The notes under the pieces are model-generated. The model was not told where the DNA came from. It worked only from the letters and a program-made list of their open reading frames with translations, and ran no database searches. The position numbers were made by a program, and so were the translations under genes. From the NCBI GenBank assembly GCA_030549775.1, contig CM060174.1, positions 9,042,527 to 9,106,526 of the forward strand: a stretch of DNA of 64,000 nt, given 5' to 3'. Position 1 is the stretch's first letter; each line of letters opens with the position of its first letter. Origin of the DNA: Tamarix chinensis (lineage: Eukaryota; Streptophyta; Magnoliopsida; Caryophyllales; Tamaricaceae). Positions 1 through 10,560 of this stretch are shown one piece after another.

Positions 1-210
1 TTATATAATACATTACTAGGACTCTACATAGGAAAAATTAGGTGTATGCTCTCCAATACTAGGTTATGGCATCGACGTAAAGCAGTTTCTACAGCTTGCC
101 ACATCATTAATAGATATCCACATTCATCCATTGATTTTATTATTCTAGAAGAAGTTTTGTCTAGTAATCTTGGTGATTATTCCATTCTTATAGATTTTAG
201 AAGTCATAAA

Positions 211-1022
211 TAAAGAAATTAAGAGCTTCCACAAGAATGATACTTAGGAGTTGGTTGAGCTAGCCAAGGGTCGTAGGGTATTGAGTTGTAAATATATTTT
301 CAAGCATAAATAAGGTATACCTAGGTTTGGAGATGCTAGATAGAAGGCACACCTCATTGTTAGAGGTTTTAGTGAGAAGAAAGGTCATGAATTTAATAAG
401 GCATTCTCACTATTTGTTCATCATATCTCCATTTGAGTTCTTCTTGATTTTATTATCTTGTTTAATCTTGAGTTGGAGCAATTATATATCAAATCATCCT
501 AAAGGTTTTGTTTCTCCTAATAAGGAGAATTGTGTCTAAAGGTTGAATAGGTCCTTATATAGTTTGAAGCAAGCTCCAATATAGTAGTACATGAGATTAA
601 AATTGGGTAAAGCTAACAAAAAGCAAGCTTGATAGCTGTCTATTTTAGAGAGTTTAAAGATGATACCTCTGTTTCTTTGTTGTAATATTTTGATTGCTTC
701 CAAGAATAAGTCCTTGATCAACAACCTAAAATCACTACTTAACAAAGAGTTTGAGATGAAAGATATTGGTATGTCTAGGAAGATTCTTAGCTTGGAGATT
801 ACTAGAGATTGAAAGGTTGGGAAGTTGTTTATGCCACAATAGTGTATTGAGAAGGTATTAGACAAATTTAATCTAGGTGATTGCATACCTATTTCTACAC
901 CTTTAGCTACTTACTTCAAATTGTTATCCAAGTTTTGTCTAGAGCAAGAGGAAGAGAATGAGCAAATGTCTAGCACTCTTTATTCTAGAGCAAATAGAAG
1001 TTTGATGTACCTTATGGTTTGA
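211..1022 (+). pseudogene. Ty1/copia reverse transcriptase / RNase H remnant
   Basis: Conceptual translation of the plus strand, through many stops and frameshifts, follows the copia RT order. It shows a KEI-SFHKND-ELVELAKGRRV stretch, CKYIFKHK, then KAHLIVRGFS and a run equivalent to LE-LEQL. Near 640-860 come the KDIG and SLEI segments that precede the RNase H linker, and near 960-1020 a YSRANRSLMYLMV-like block. Stops such as TAG and TAA occur every 20-40 codons, so the piece is inactive. No LTR, gag or integrase is visible nearby, so it is an internal fragment. It is more decayed than the two copia copies in the duplicated locus. The family assignment is secure; the lineage is not. Confidence 0.82.
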
Positions 1023-1450
1023 TAATTAAGTCGAAGTGGACATTGTTGTAGACAAACATCATTAACAACACTTACAAAAGGTTCTCTACTTGTTGGGAAT
1101 GTCCTAGAATGAAGCTGGAGGAATAGCAACTGACTGGCAGACAAAGAAATATACGTCATTACTATGAGGATCGTTACAGGGTAGGCCCATAACCACCGAT
1201 TCATGCTCTGACCTACTAATTAGCAGATCCTACCATCCTATTTGCTATAAAGTTTAAGGAAATTGCACTATAGGAGCAAACCCACAATATGATCGACTTG
1301 TTTGTTATACTCATTATCAAGATTGATATTTGTTGTTCGCAATACAAATTGATATTTGGTTGGCTTGTACATATTTTAAAATTAATATATTGTAGATTCA
1401 AGCATGTTGCCGAAAAAACTTCGCATTTTAGAGAATGATAATAGCAAGAT
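1023..1450. other. Intergenic, no gene recognised
   Basis: About 430 bases between the copia remnant and the Myb/SANT-like pseudogene. Both strands have only short open frames without recognisable motifs. I see no repeat or terminus here. Confidence 0.5.
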
Positions 1451-2091
1451 TAATGACAAAAGTGCAACTATATACATGGACATGTGACATGAATGAATTT
1501 GTCATTGATGCTTTCTTACATTAGAAACATATTGGAAATTATCGAGGTGGTATTTGTAAATCTACGACTTATGATGCTATTTTGAAAGAGCTGGCAGAAA
1601 AATTTCCTAACACTTGTAGAATAAGGAAAAGTTTCGTAACAGAATAAAGTATCTGAAGGGTAAGTCCACACCGGCCTACGGTGTTTTTAGAGATATATCT
1701 AAAAGCGGTTTGAGGTACATTGAAATTACAGAGAAATGGGAAGTTGTGGATGAAGCCTGGGGATAAGTTCATCGAGGTCTGTATTAAACTCTATCTGCTA
1801 TATATATTGGTTGCATTTTATTTTTTATATTATTTTTGGGTTCATTTGGTTAGTTTTGTTGAATATTATTCTAATTAATTCATTTTTGTTAAAGGCTCGT
1901 CCTGAGGCTACTATATGGCGATGGAATCCCATTCTCTACGTGAAAGAGAGGGCAATCGAAGATAATGCTGAAACAGCAGCCAACGTTAAAGCAAGCAAGG
2001 AGAAGATCTACTGCAGAGCATCATTAAGTTGTGGGAAGCTTGAGATGATTAACAGATGGCATAGATCATATGGTTTCTCAAAGCAAAGTTG
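1451..2091 (+). pseudogene. Myb/SANT-like DNA-binding domain gene remnant (two exons)
   Basis: Exon 1 (about 1451-1776) reads TWTCDMNEFVIDAFLH, then GNYRGGICKSTTYDAILKEL and EKFPNTC, then after a frameshift near 1630 KFRNRIKYLKGK. This is the order of the plant Myb/SANT-like domain found in L10-interacting MYB and PIF/Harbinger-associated proteins. A second one-base shift near 1761 restores AWDKFIE just before a donor GAG|GTCTGT. The intron 1777-1894 (118 bp) ends TTAAAG, and exon 2 starts ARPEATIWRWNPI, the usual block after this intron in the family. It continues to AETAANVKAS and a stop near 2092. At least one internal stop and two frameshifts make it a pseudogene. It could be a broken host gene or a Harbinger accessory ORF; no transposase is nearby. 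Confidence 0.72.
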
Positions 2092-3094
2092 AATTAAAGA
2101 GTTTACTTCATTTGGCATTAACGACAACTCTTAATCAAGTTCTAAATTTGCAAGTTTAGATGTCGATATAATGTTACTACAAGTAATGCAATTGGTTCAG
2201 CAAGCAAAAAGAACAATATGAAGAGAAAGTTTGATACAAATTCATTCATTGAGAGATTTTGTGAGGTATTGGATGCCGGTATCAACAAGTTGGGTAATCA
2301 AATTGCAAACTCCAAAAAACAGCACTCCTCAGATTCCTCATTCCGACGTTTGGAGTCCTGTCGCTTATCAACTTCAAAGATATCTTACAAGGATATAGCT
2401 TACTCAAAGATATCAACTTCAAAGATTACTCAAAGACATCAACTTCAAAGAAAATCACATTGATATACCTTATAGTTATCTTACAAGGAGTCCTGTAGAT
2501 TTGGGGGCTCTTCTTGGAGTGTTGATGGAAAATCGTAAGCATATGTTGTGGATTTTTTGGTGGATGGAAATTATATTGATTTGCAAGATTTTTAACTTGA
2601 TTTAGGATGATGGAAATCCAGTATGTCATTAAACTTTTGCCCTTTTTATTTTTTTCTTTTTTCGATGGCCTTCCATGCTGACCAGCTCATATCAGATGTT
2701 TTGCTGCTTTTGCTAGCCAGCTTCCCTGCTTGGTCTTCAACGAACTTTGGTTTGTCTGTCATAGTGAAGTGCCAGACTTTAGATGTATTTGTGAGGGACT
2801 GACTGTTTGATGTTTAGTGCATTGGTGGGCATATTGCTAGTTTCTCTGAAATTTCTTTTTTGGTGTTCAGTGAGTTTGGTTTTCAGCCCCCTTAAGACAG
2901 GTTCTCATATATCTCTATAATGGAATGATATTCCATCTTAAATTCATTGTATATGTTGAATTTTTAGAATATGATTTTCTTATGTTTGTGTGAGTTTTCT
3001 TCTATACACATTACTTGTCCCTGTCCTTGAAGACTATTATTGGTTTGATGTCGGACTTTTTATGTTTTAATTGGTAAAGACGACCTCATGATTT

Positions 3095-3098
<4 letters not shown>
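2092..3098. other. Decayed 3' flank with short degenerate repeats
   Basis: An open stretch 2218-2463 (KRKFDTNSFIERF..., 81 codons) may be the tail of the Myb/SANT-like relic, but its second half is made by an iterated 20-25-bp unit around ATCAACTTCAAAGA (about 2365-2455). From 2640 the sequence is T-rich without coding signal. Confidence 0.4.
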
Positions 3099-3125
<27 letters not shown>

Positions 3126-3126
3126 T
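3099..3126. repeat. (CT)n microsatellite
   Basis: An uninterrupted run of about 14 CT units flanked by ordinary AT-rich sequence. Confidence 0.95.
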
Positions 3127-3221
3127 TGATATGTAAAACATCATAGTTACATAATTTTTCATCTTCATATTGGAGCAGAGATTATATATTGTCAACTGCA
3201 ACGACATAAGATCACATAGGT

Positions 3222-3890
3222 CTCCAACATTACATCACTACGATAGTGCCATGCTGGCTATCTTGAACTTGACAAAAGCTTGAAAACCATGTATCTTGAT
3301 ATGTTCCTTCTTCACGATACCAGCCTGAACAAGGTAGGAGGCATGCTTTCTTCACTCACCTTGTAGCTAGACAAAATTATTTCCTGAAGTCCTTGAGCGT
3401 CGTTCTTCAAACCTTGAATAACTGTGGAGTTTCCCCCCCCCCTACCATTACGTTATTGCATATAAAAGTGGACATGCTCTTTTGTCCCTGCACTAGAGTC
3501 CAAAGGGACCAAAAGTGGTGGGAATTTGGATGCCCAGATCAGACATGGAAATTTGGTTGATGAAGATGTAGTTAGATAAGTTAAAACATGTACTCACCTA
3601 GGTTAATTAATGTAATAATTATCCGAACAACATTTTTTTTGTGTGTGTGTGTTGATCTGAGATTTTGTGAAGGCTTACTCTGCAATGGGATCGATTTTCT
3701 TTACCTTTTCACTGGATAGTGAACTTGTCAGCTCGAGTTTCTATTCATTGTCCTTAGTTTGCTTCCCTAGGGGTACAACTGGCTAACTTTTGGCCTCAAC
3801 CTCCTCGGATAAATGTCTCTCGGTACCTACAAGCTGTGATGCATGTGTAGTCCTCTTCTTTCCGTTTAGTCTGCAATTAAGGCAATGAAT
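3222..3890 (-). pseudogene. Unrecognised minus-strand exon remnants
   Basis: Reading the minus strand, an acceptor-like TTAATTGCAG precedes a stretch (about 3870-3680) reading GKKRTTHASQLVGTERHLSE and VEAKS, interrupted by stops but clearly codon-like and charged. Further down, NSTVIQGLKNDAQGLQEIIL (3434-3360) ends at a perfect donor AAG|GTGAGT, followed by AGIVKKEHIKIHGFQAF (3324-3240). The only AG available between the last two would leave a 35-nt intron, too short for a plant, so the model is incomplete. The family is not recognised. Its position just downstream of a coiled-coil exon fragment on the same strand (4389-4480) suggests both could come from one old gene. Confidence 0.3.
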
Positions 3891-4388
3891 AATTAAGATA
3901 ATTAGAATCTAGCAGTTATCAAGTCAAATCCTTCCATGTTTTAAAAGTACCCACCATGGAAGAAGATGGTTTATGAATAATGCTGCTTATTCAAACTCGA
4001 AATTTAAACTAAAAATTAAATTTTATTAAAAAAATATATATTAATGTATTATTTTTATTTTTATTAATAATTAAGTAATACAAATTAATAATAATATAAA
4101 ATAAAATAAAATTAGGGCAAAAAATTGTAAATATTTTTTTTATTATAATAACAATAATAATGATGATTATAATAAAAATAATAATAATAATAAATTTATT
4201 ATATTTTTATGCCATAATTTTCTTTTATAGTGTATTATTATTAGTTTATATTATTTAATTATGAATAAAAATTAAAATTAATGTATTAATATGTATATCT
4301 TTTTTAAAAATTTTAATTTTAATTTAGGTTTAGATTTTGAATATATAGCACCGCTTATGATTTACTACTAGACCAACAATGGTAGCTT
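3891..4388. other. AT-rich spacer
   Basis: Very AT-rich (TAA/TTA-type low complexity at 4010-4330) with no codon-like stretch or element ends seen. Confidence 0.5.
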
Positions 4389-4480
4389 ATGTGAGCTGCA
4401 GCTCTTGCTCAAGGTGCAACACTTTCTTGTTTAGTGTAAGACAGTCGTTAACCTTTTTGCCTGCAGACTTCGATCAAATC
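4389..4480 (-). pseudogene. Fragment of a third coiled-coil gene copy (last-exon homolog)
   Basis: The minus strand aligns with the last exon of the coiled-coil genes at 27.6 and 58.9 kb: IEVCRQK, a one-base insertion, then LTLNKKVLHLEQELQL, against IEEYKQK and STLNEKVLQLEQELQL in gene A. Homology is clear over about 90 bases and stops abruptly on both sides. The frame shift and a TAA directly after the block make it non-functional. It has the same orientation as genes A and B. Confidence 0.72.
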
Positions 4481-5599
4481 AATGAGCAGGGGTCGACTTT
4501 CCAACGGGTACCCATATTATATATAAAGCACTTTTTTTTTTTTACTTAAAATTCTAAATACATCCTCATTCAAGGGATAATAGACCATCTAAGCAAAGTA
4601 ATTTTTGACAAAATAGAAAATTTTGGTCTGTTTGATTTGACATATAAAATACAAATGTGACATTTTGAATTTGATTAATTGATAACTCCAACTTAATCCT
4701 TTTAGGATCTCACACTTTTTCTTTATGGGCATATATGATTTTGAAAAATATATTGACCTTAACAAAGTACCGTATCTTATTTTATTTGCCATGTATATAT
4801 TTTGGATAAAAATAATAAATTTTGACTTTAAATTTGAATCATTATATAATAAAAAATTTTGAATTTTTTTAAAAAACAATTATTTAACACAAATTAAATA
4901 TTTTTTTGTTAGAAATCATATTATTCTTTAATAAATTAATAATTAATTTTTTTTATTATTTTCAACTCTAAAAATTAAAATATTACAAAAGGAGTAGAAG
5001 AAAGTAGGACAAAAGTATATTTAAATGTATATGTATTTTAGGTTTGTTCCTACAAATGTATACATATTTATGAATTTTCTATAATAGCATAAATGTAAAA
5101 ACTTTGTTTTTATTAAGATAGAATATTTTTATAACTTTAAATTTTAAGTAACTCTGGACATTTTTATTTATGTATTAATGGTAATAAAGTCAAAATATTT
5201 TTGCCTTAATTTCAATTATTTTAAAAATATTTACACATTAATGAGAACATGTTTTTAACATTTGTATCTTTATTGAAAATTCAAAAACATTTATACCTTA
5301 TGGGAACAAAGTCCATAGTTTTTGTTAAAAAAATCTTCTCTTTTTCATTTATGGTGGGCTTCCTAAGCAATAAATTCTTTCCAAAAATTTCTATTCCTTT
5401 GTTATTATTACCAAAAAAAGAAAGCATTGAAAAAAAAATTTAATCTTTGGTTGAATCGATACAAGAGACTGAGGTTTTTCTTTTCCACCTTAAGCAATTT
5501 ATGTTTCACTGAAATTTTTCTTCCTTGTTCAATATTATTGTCTCTGGCCGCCAACAAAAACAACTTTTCCGAATGAAAATCGGAATTCAAGAGACTTTT
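4481..5599. other. AT-rich spacer
   Basis: AT-rich sequence with no gene. Short open frames on both strands (for example 4589-4879 minus) are rich in Ile, Lys, Phe and Tyr, as expected from base composition. Confidence 0.5.
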
Positions 5600-5732
5600 T
5601 AAAATTCTACTAAATGTTTCCTTGCAACAAACTTAATATCTAGAGACTTTTTTGGAATAAAAGTACCTAGCTTGAGATTAAATTTACATCAATTTAATAA
5701 TGCTTTTAATGTTGTAATATATTTCTCTATTA

Positions 5733-5771
<39 letters not shown>

Positions 5772-6700
5772 ATACACACACACTACAAACCAAATTTAAT
5801 ATAACATAAATCATAATCATAAAAAATTTATTATAGATTTCCGCAAAAGTTGGCTACACAACCGACTTGAATTCCAAAGAAATTTCAAGAATTCAAGTAG
5901 TGGATATGAAATAAAATTTAGATCAATCTGATAATGATTTTAATATAATAATAATGACTTCTAATAATATTACACATATACTACTAATCAAACTTGATAA
6001 ATTGATTATCAGAATCATAGAGAATTTTTAAAATTCAATTGAATTTTGTCTTGTGACCAATTTTCTAGAATTCAAGTAACTAGTTTGAAATAAAAATTAT
6101 ATCAATTTGATGATAATTTTAATGTTATAATAATTTTTCCTAATATTATTACACATATACTATAAATAAAAATTGATAGATTAAATAACATAATCCCAGA
6201 AGTATTTTAGAATTTTGTTGAAGTTGATTGTGACTAACTTCAAATGTTGACAATTTTCTCGAACTCAAGTACCTAGTTTGGGATAAAATTTTGATTAATT
6301 TAATAATTTTTTAATGTTATAATATATTTTTTTCCTAATACTATTATATGTATACTAAAATCTGAACTTGATAGATTAATTATGGAATACTAGATAATTT
6401 TTAGAATTATATTGAAGTTGGTTGCAACCAACTTAAATTCTAGAGAATTTTTTCAAACTCAAGTACCCGATTTGAAACAAAATTTAGATCAATTTAATAA
6501 TAATTTTTATGGTATAATAATTTTTTTCTAATACTATTACACATATACTACAAATATGAACTCGATAGATTTATTATTGGAATTGTGCAAAAATTTTAGA
6601 ATTCCATTGAAGTTGGTCGCACAACCAACTTCATTTCTAAAGAATTTTCTAGAATTTAATCACCTAATTTGGGGAAAATTTAGATTAATTTATTGATTAG
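5600..6700. repeat. ~190-bp AT-rich tandem repeat, about six units
   Basis: A block built around TCAAGTACCTAGTTTG recurs near 5660, 5890, 6070, 6260, 6455 and 6655, giving periods of about 180-200 bases. The first interval is longer because of an (AT)n expansion. Each unit also holds TACTATTACACATATACTA and a palindromic segment: 6415-6434 is a perfect 20-bp palindrome starting AAGTTGGTTG, and 5846-5868 and 6609-6632 are close variants with arms GAAGTTGG and CCAACTTC. Units differ by roughly 20-30 percent by eye, so the array is old. Confidence 0.82.
5736..5769. repeat. (AT)n microsatellite
   Basis: A pure AT dinucleotide run of about 17 units, inside the first unit of the ~190-bp tandem repeat. 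Confidence 0.95.
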
Positions 6701-8427
6701 TTGAATCATCAATAATATAATTTATTTATTAAAAAGTATAATAAATAATTTATATTAATCATAATTATTATCATTAAGAATGAAGGTAATACTCAAAAAT
6801 AATATATTTTTATTTTATGAAAATTATAATGATAATAAAATAAATAAAAATAATAACGAAAACAATAATGTAAATTATTATTCTTATTATTATTGATTAT
6901 TATAACAATAATTCTTAATTTTCATATTATTTTCTCATATCCTCTTACTAATAACTATATTTGTTTTCTTACGACGACTACTACTACTACCACCACCACT
7001 ATTACTTTCATTATTATTGTTTATTAATATTGTTAATTAGTATCATCACTTTTATTATGATAATTTTTATCACTAATATTATGGTTAATATTAATCAACA
7101 TTAATGATTATTCTTTTCATAGTTATTAATAATTATCATCTATAATAATAATAATAATTATTGTTAGTTTTTTATATTTATTATTATTCATTATTGTTAC
7201 TATTATTATCAAATTAATTTATTCTGACTATTCAAAAATGGTTTTTAAAATATCCATATTATTGTGGTTATTTTATAAAATGATTAAAAATATTAACGAT
7301 AATATATATGTAATTAATATTTTCATCATTATTATTAAATTAAAAAAAAGGTCTATCAAGCTCACATGTTGATCTTTGATGAGTTTGGGCTATATATTTT
7401 ATAGCTAATATAAGGAAAGCAAAAAAAAAGGAAAAAAAAAGTTTGGCACAATGAAAAAAAAGCAAGATTAGTTTTTACTTATTAGGAATATAAAAGAATA
7501 CTCATTGCTTAGGTGGTGCTACATCTTTATATAATATTTCTAATTAAAGCAGGAGAGTTTTGGTAATTCATGACAAAATTGGTGCTCTACAACACCTGTC
7601 ATTGTTGTTAAATAGCTCACAGGCTTTCTAACATAATTGTTAGAAGTTAGAAACTTGATTATGAGCCATTTAGTAAAAGATATTTTCCCTACAATGAAAA
7701 CTATTGAACCTAGAAAACTATATGTGAGAATAAAATTGAGTTTATCATACGTCAATTCCATGCTATAAGGGGCTATGCTAGCCTTAGTTGTTAGGTTTTG
7801 ACTAATGCTTTAATATATGTAAAATTGGTTGACTAATTTTAACTTTTCTATTAACATTTTAAATTTAGATAACTTTAATATATGAATATTGTGGAAATAA
7901 AAAATTCCATTTATGGAATAATTGATTATGGCTTGTGAAAATTTTTTTGGAAGGTATTATTTATGATAATTAATAAGTAAAATAATGAAAAGGTGATAAT
8001 TAATGAATGATGCTTGAATTATGTGGTGACCTCACTAAAATGTAAACAATTTAGAGTGAAAAACACTTGAGTGGGGTTTGTGGGCTTTCTAGGATGGGTC
8101 TCCTAGAATTGGGATAATTAGTCTTTCCTTATTGGTAGTGATGTATAGCCACTTTTATTTTCTAAGCAATAGCCCCTCTGGACTCCATGTCTACTCTATT
8201 AAGATTCTACATACCTCTTAGGATGTATGCACACTTATAGATTGTATAGCCTAAGTTGGATCTATCCCAATTGGATTTATTCCATTGGATTTGCCCAAGT
8301 CTGATCTAAGACCCACCTATGGTGGGTTTATTTCCCTTTGAATTTATTCTACGAGGTTTGTCAAATGAATCTCCTTATAGGTTTTGATTTCCCTTCCTAT
8401 TAAATAAAATTGGATTGCCTTTATTAG
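6701..8427. other. AT-rich spacer without recognised genes
   Basis: 6720-7330 is dominated by ATT/AAT-type low complexity. 7540-8427 has more balanced composition but only short frames (for example 73 codons on the minus strand at 7540-7761) with no motif I recognise. Confidence 0.5.
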
Positions 8428-9788
8428 TGTAACATCCCCAAATTTTACTCATGAAAATTTTTGTTTAAAATAATAATACGGAAGCTAAAATAGAAAATGA
8501 GAAATATTACTGCTATACCCAACATAAGATAAATGTCTATTATCTATTTCATACTAGATGTAAGGCTAAAACCTATTCATCTAAAATTCAAACATCATCT
8601 ATACCGAGAAAATAATCTCTCATAATGAGATATCCAATGGTAGATGGAAAGTGAACAAAATCTTCGTTGATTAAGTCAGCAGAAAAACCTATGAAATAAC
8701 CTTAGATTTTGAAAACATAAGACGGTATCGAGAAACTAAAATTCAGTTACTATACCATTAAATTTTTAGTATAGTGCTTGAAAATTTCCAAAGTATGTAT
8801 AACAAATAAAAATGAATTCTCGATGGATAAAAACTCTGGATTTCCTATTATCTCAAAGCCTAAGTCTTTAACCATACAATATAAAGCAATCTCAATCCTA
8901 CACAAAAGGTATGCTCCCCCACCATCAGTGGATTATTGTGGAACCCATTCAACCAATATAGTATTAGTGTGGGGTCTAGTACTGAGTAAATCAAAACTAT
9001 CTAACCAAGGACATATGATGCACATAAAGACATGGTAATATTTAACTTACAATTCTCATACTTAATTATACATGTGATACACACACACACCATTCCACTC
9101 ATACAACAACTCATATAATTTTATGAAGTATATAGCATAACATTAATCATTTTCTCAATAGATATCAAAGGAGTTCATACATGAAATAAATATAGTAAGG
9201 TAAACATGCGCTCACTAGAGGAGGGCATGCTAATATGGATTACCATAATCATAATTGTTAAAAGGTATACATGAGCACATGCGATAACATATGATAGAAT
9301 ATGCAATCATAGAATCATGCTTATAAACACATGATTAGACATACCACATGGGCACGAATGCTTAATGAAACATGAAATTATGCTTAATAACACAACCATC
9401 CAACAAAATAAAATTTTGCATATAAGTCCCATATGCGATTAAAATAATATATTATGCAATAACAAGGTAAGGATAGGTGTCATATGATAGCATAGTTGTA
9501 AAGAAGACAATTGAGCGACATGTGAATGATAATGAAATATAAAGTTCATGAATGAACAAGAATAATCGATTATTATATTCCATTATTGTGATCACAACCA
9601 TTTGATTATATTAACTTAAGGACAGAGACTCAAAATAATCGTAATTAATCTAGTACTCATACGATACTAGCTCTAACTAGTCTACCTAGAAACGTAACCA
9701 TACCATCAATAAATAGGACACCTAATCACTTAAGTATGCATACCACCTATAACACTAAAAATATATTAAGACACCTATAGAGTAGAAG

Positions 9789-10093
9789 TGTGACACCCCG
9801 AGTCGACACGACCATGCGGGGGCTATCTTGGAGTACTTTCGGATTGATTGGTTGGCCCTACAAGTCAACACAATTCCTTTCAGCAAGCTTTGTCCTCACT
9901 CACGTGCTTCCCGTGAAATTTTCAAAAAATTTCTAAAACTTCTAAGGAGGGTCACCCATCCTAAAATTGTTCTATGGCCAGCACGCTTAACTGTGGAGTT
10001 CTTAGGACGAAATCACCAAAAGAATGGTATACCATGTTGATATAAGTAGCCAAATCAATCCTTATAACACTCCGCTTAATGTGGGGTATTACA
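9789..10093 (-). mobile_element. Cassandra TRIM solo LTR (5S-derived), minus strand
   Basis: Begins TGTGACACCCCGAGTCGAC and ends GGGGTATTACA, flanked by a perfect 5-bp TSD AGAAG (9784-9788 and 10094-10098). On the minus strand it carries GAACTCCACAGTTAAGCGTG and GGATGGGTGACC, the 5S rRNA A-box and C-box region known from Cassandra LTRs. It sits inside the giant solo LTR. The related LTR at 52.86-55.96 kb has the uninterrupted sequence ATAGAGAAGAGGATGG at 53,690-53,703, the empty site. Confidence 0.93.
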
Positions 10094-10339
10094 AGAAGAG
10101 GGTCTCTTTGGACCTTATAAGGAACATGCGAACACATAATAGAAAAACACCAAAATAGTATCAAGTGAATACCAAACCTAACTCAAATAGTTAGCCCGAG
10201 TGGTACAAGTCCCGACTCAAGATATTTCACTTTAAATGATTAATTTTTTATTTAATGATATAACCAAGCATAAATCAAGCCCACATAACAACACTTCAAT
10301 AACTTCCATCATACAATGAAATTCCATTATTATATCCAT

Positions 10340-10560
10340 TCCAACTGCCATTAAAGCCCATCAAATTCAATTAGCATTAAAGCTAATCCAATCCAAGTGG
10401 CATTAAAGTCAAATGATTCCAAGTGGCATTAAAGCCAATACAATCCAAGTGGCATTAATGCCAAATGATTCTAAGTGTCATTAAAGCTGAATATTCCTAA
10501 GTGACATTAAAGACAAAACAATCCTAAGTGGCATTAAAGCCGATCAATTTTATGGCATAA
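10340..10560. repeat. ~29-bp minisatellite in the giant LTR
   Basis: About eight degenerate units of AATCCAAGTGGCATTAAAGC. The same GGCATTAAAGCC core recurs at 53,990-54,130 in the related minus-strand LTR segment. Confidence 0.85.

Noticed and set aside
3240..3440. Two minus-strand exons joined as a spliced gene
   Set aside because: Although the donor AAG|GTGAGT is perfect, the only acceptor nearby leaves a 35-nt intron, too short for plant splicing.
10340..10560. Regularly spaced ~29-bp repeats resembling a CRISPR array
   Set aside because: Units are contiguous and degenerate, there are no unique spacers, and the context is a plant LTR; it is a minisatellite.
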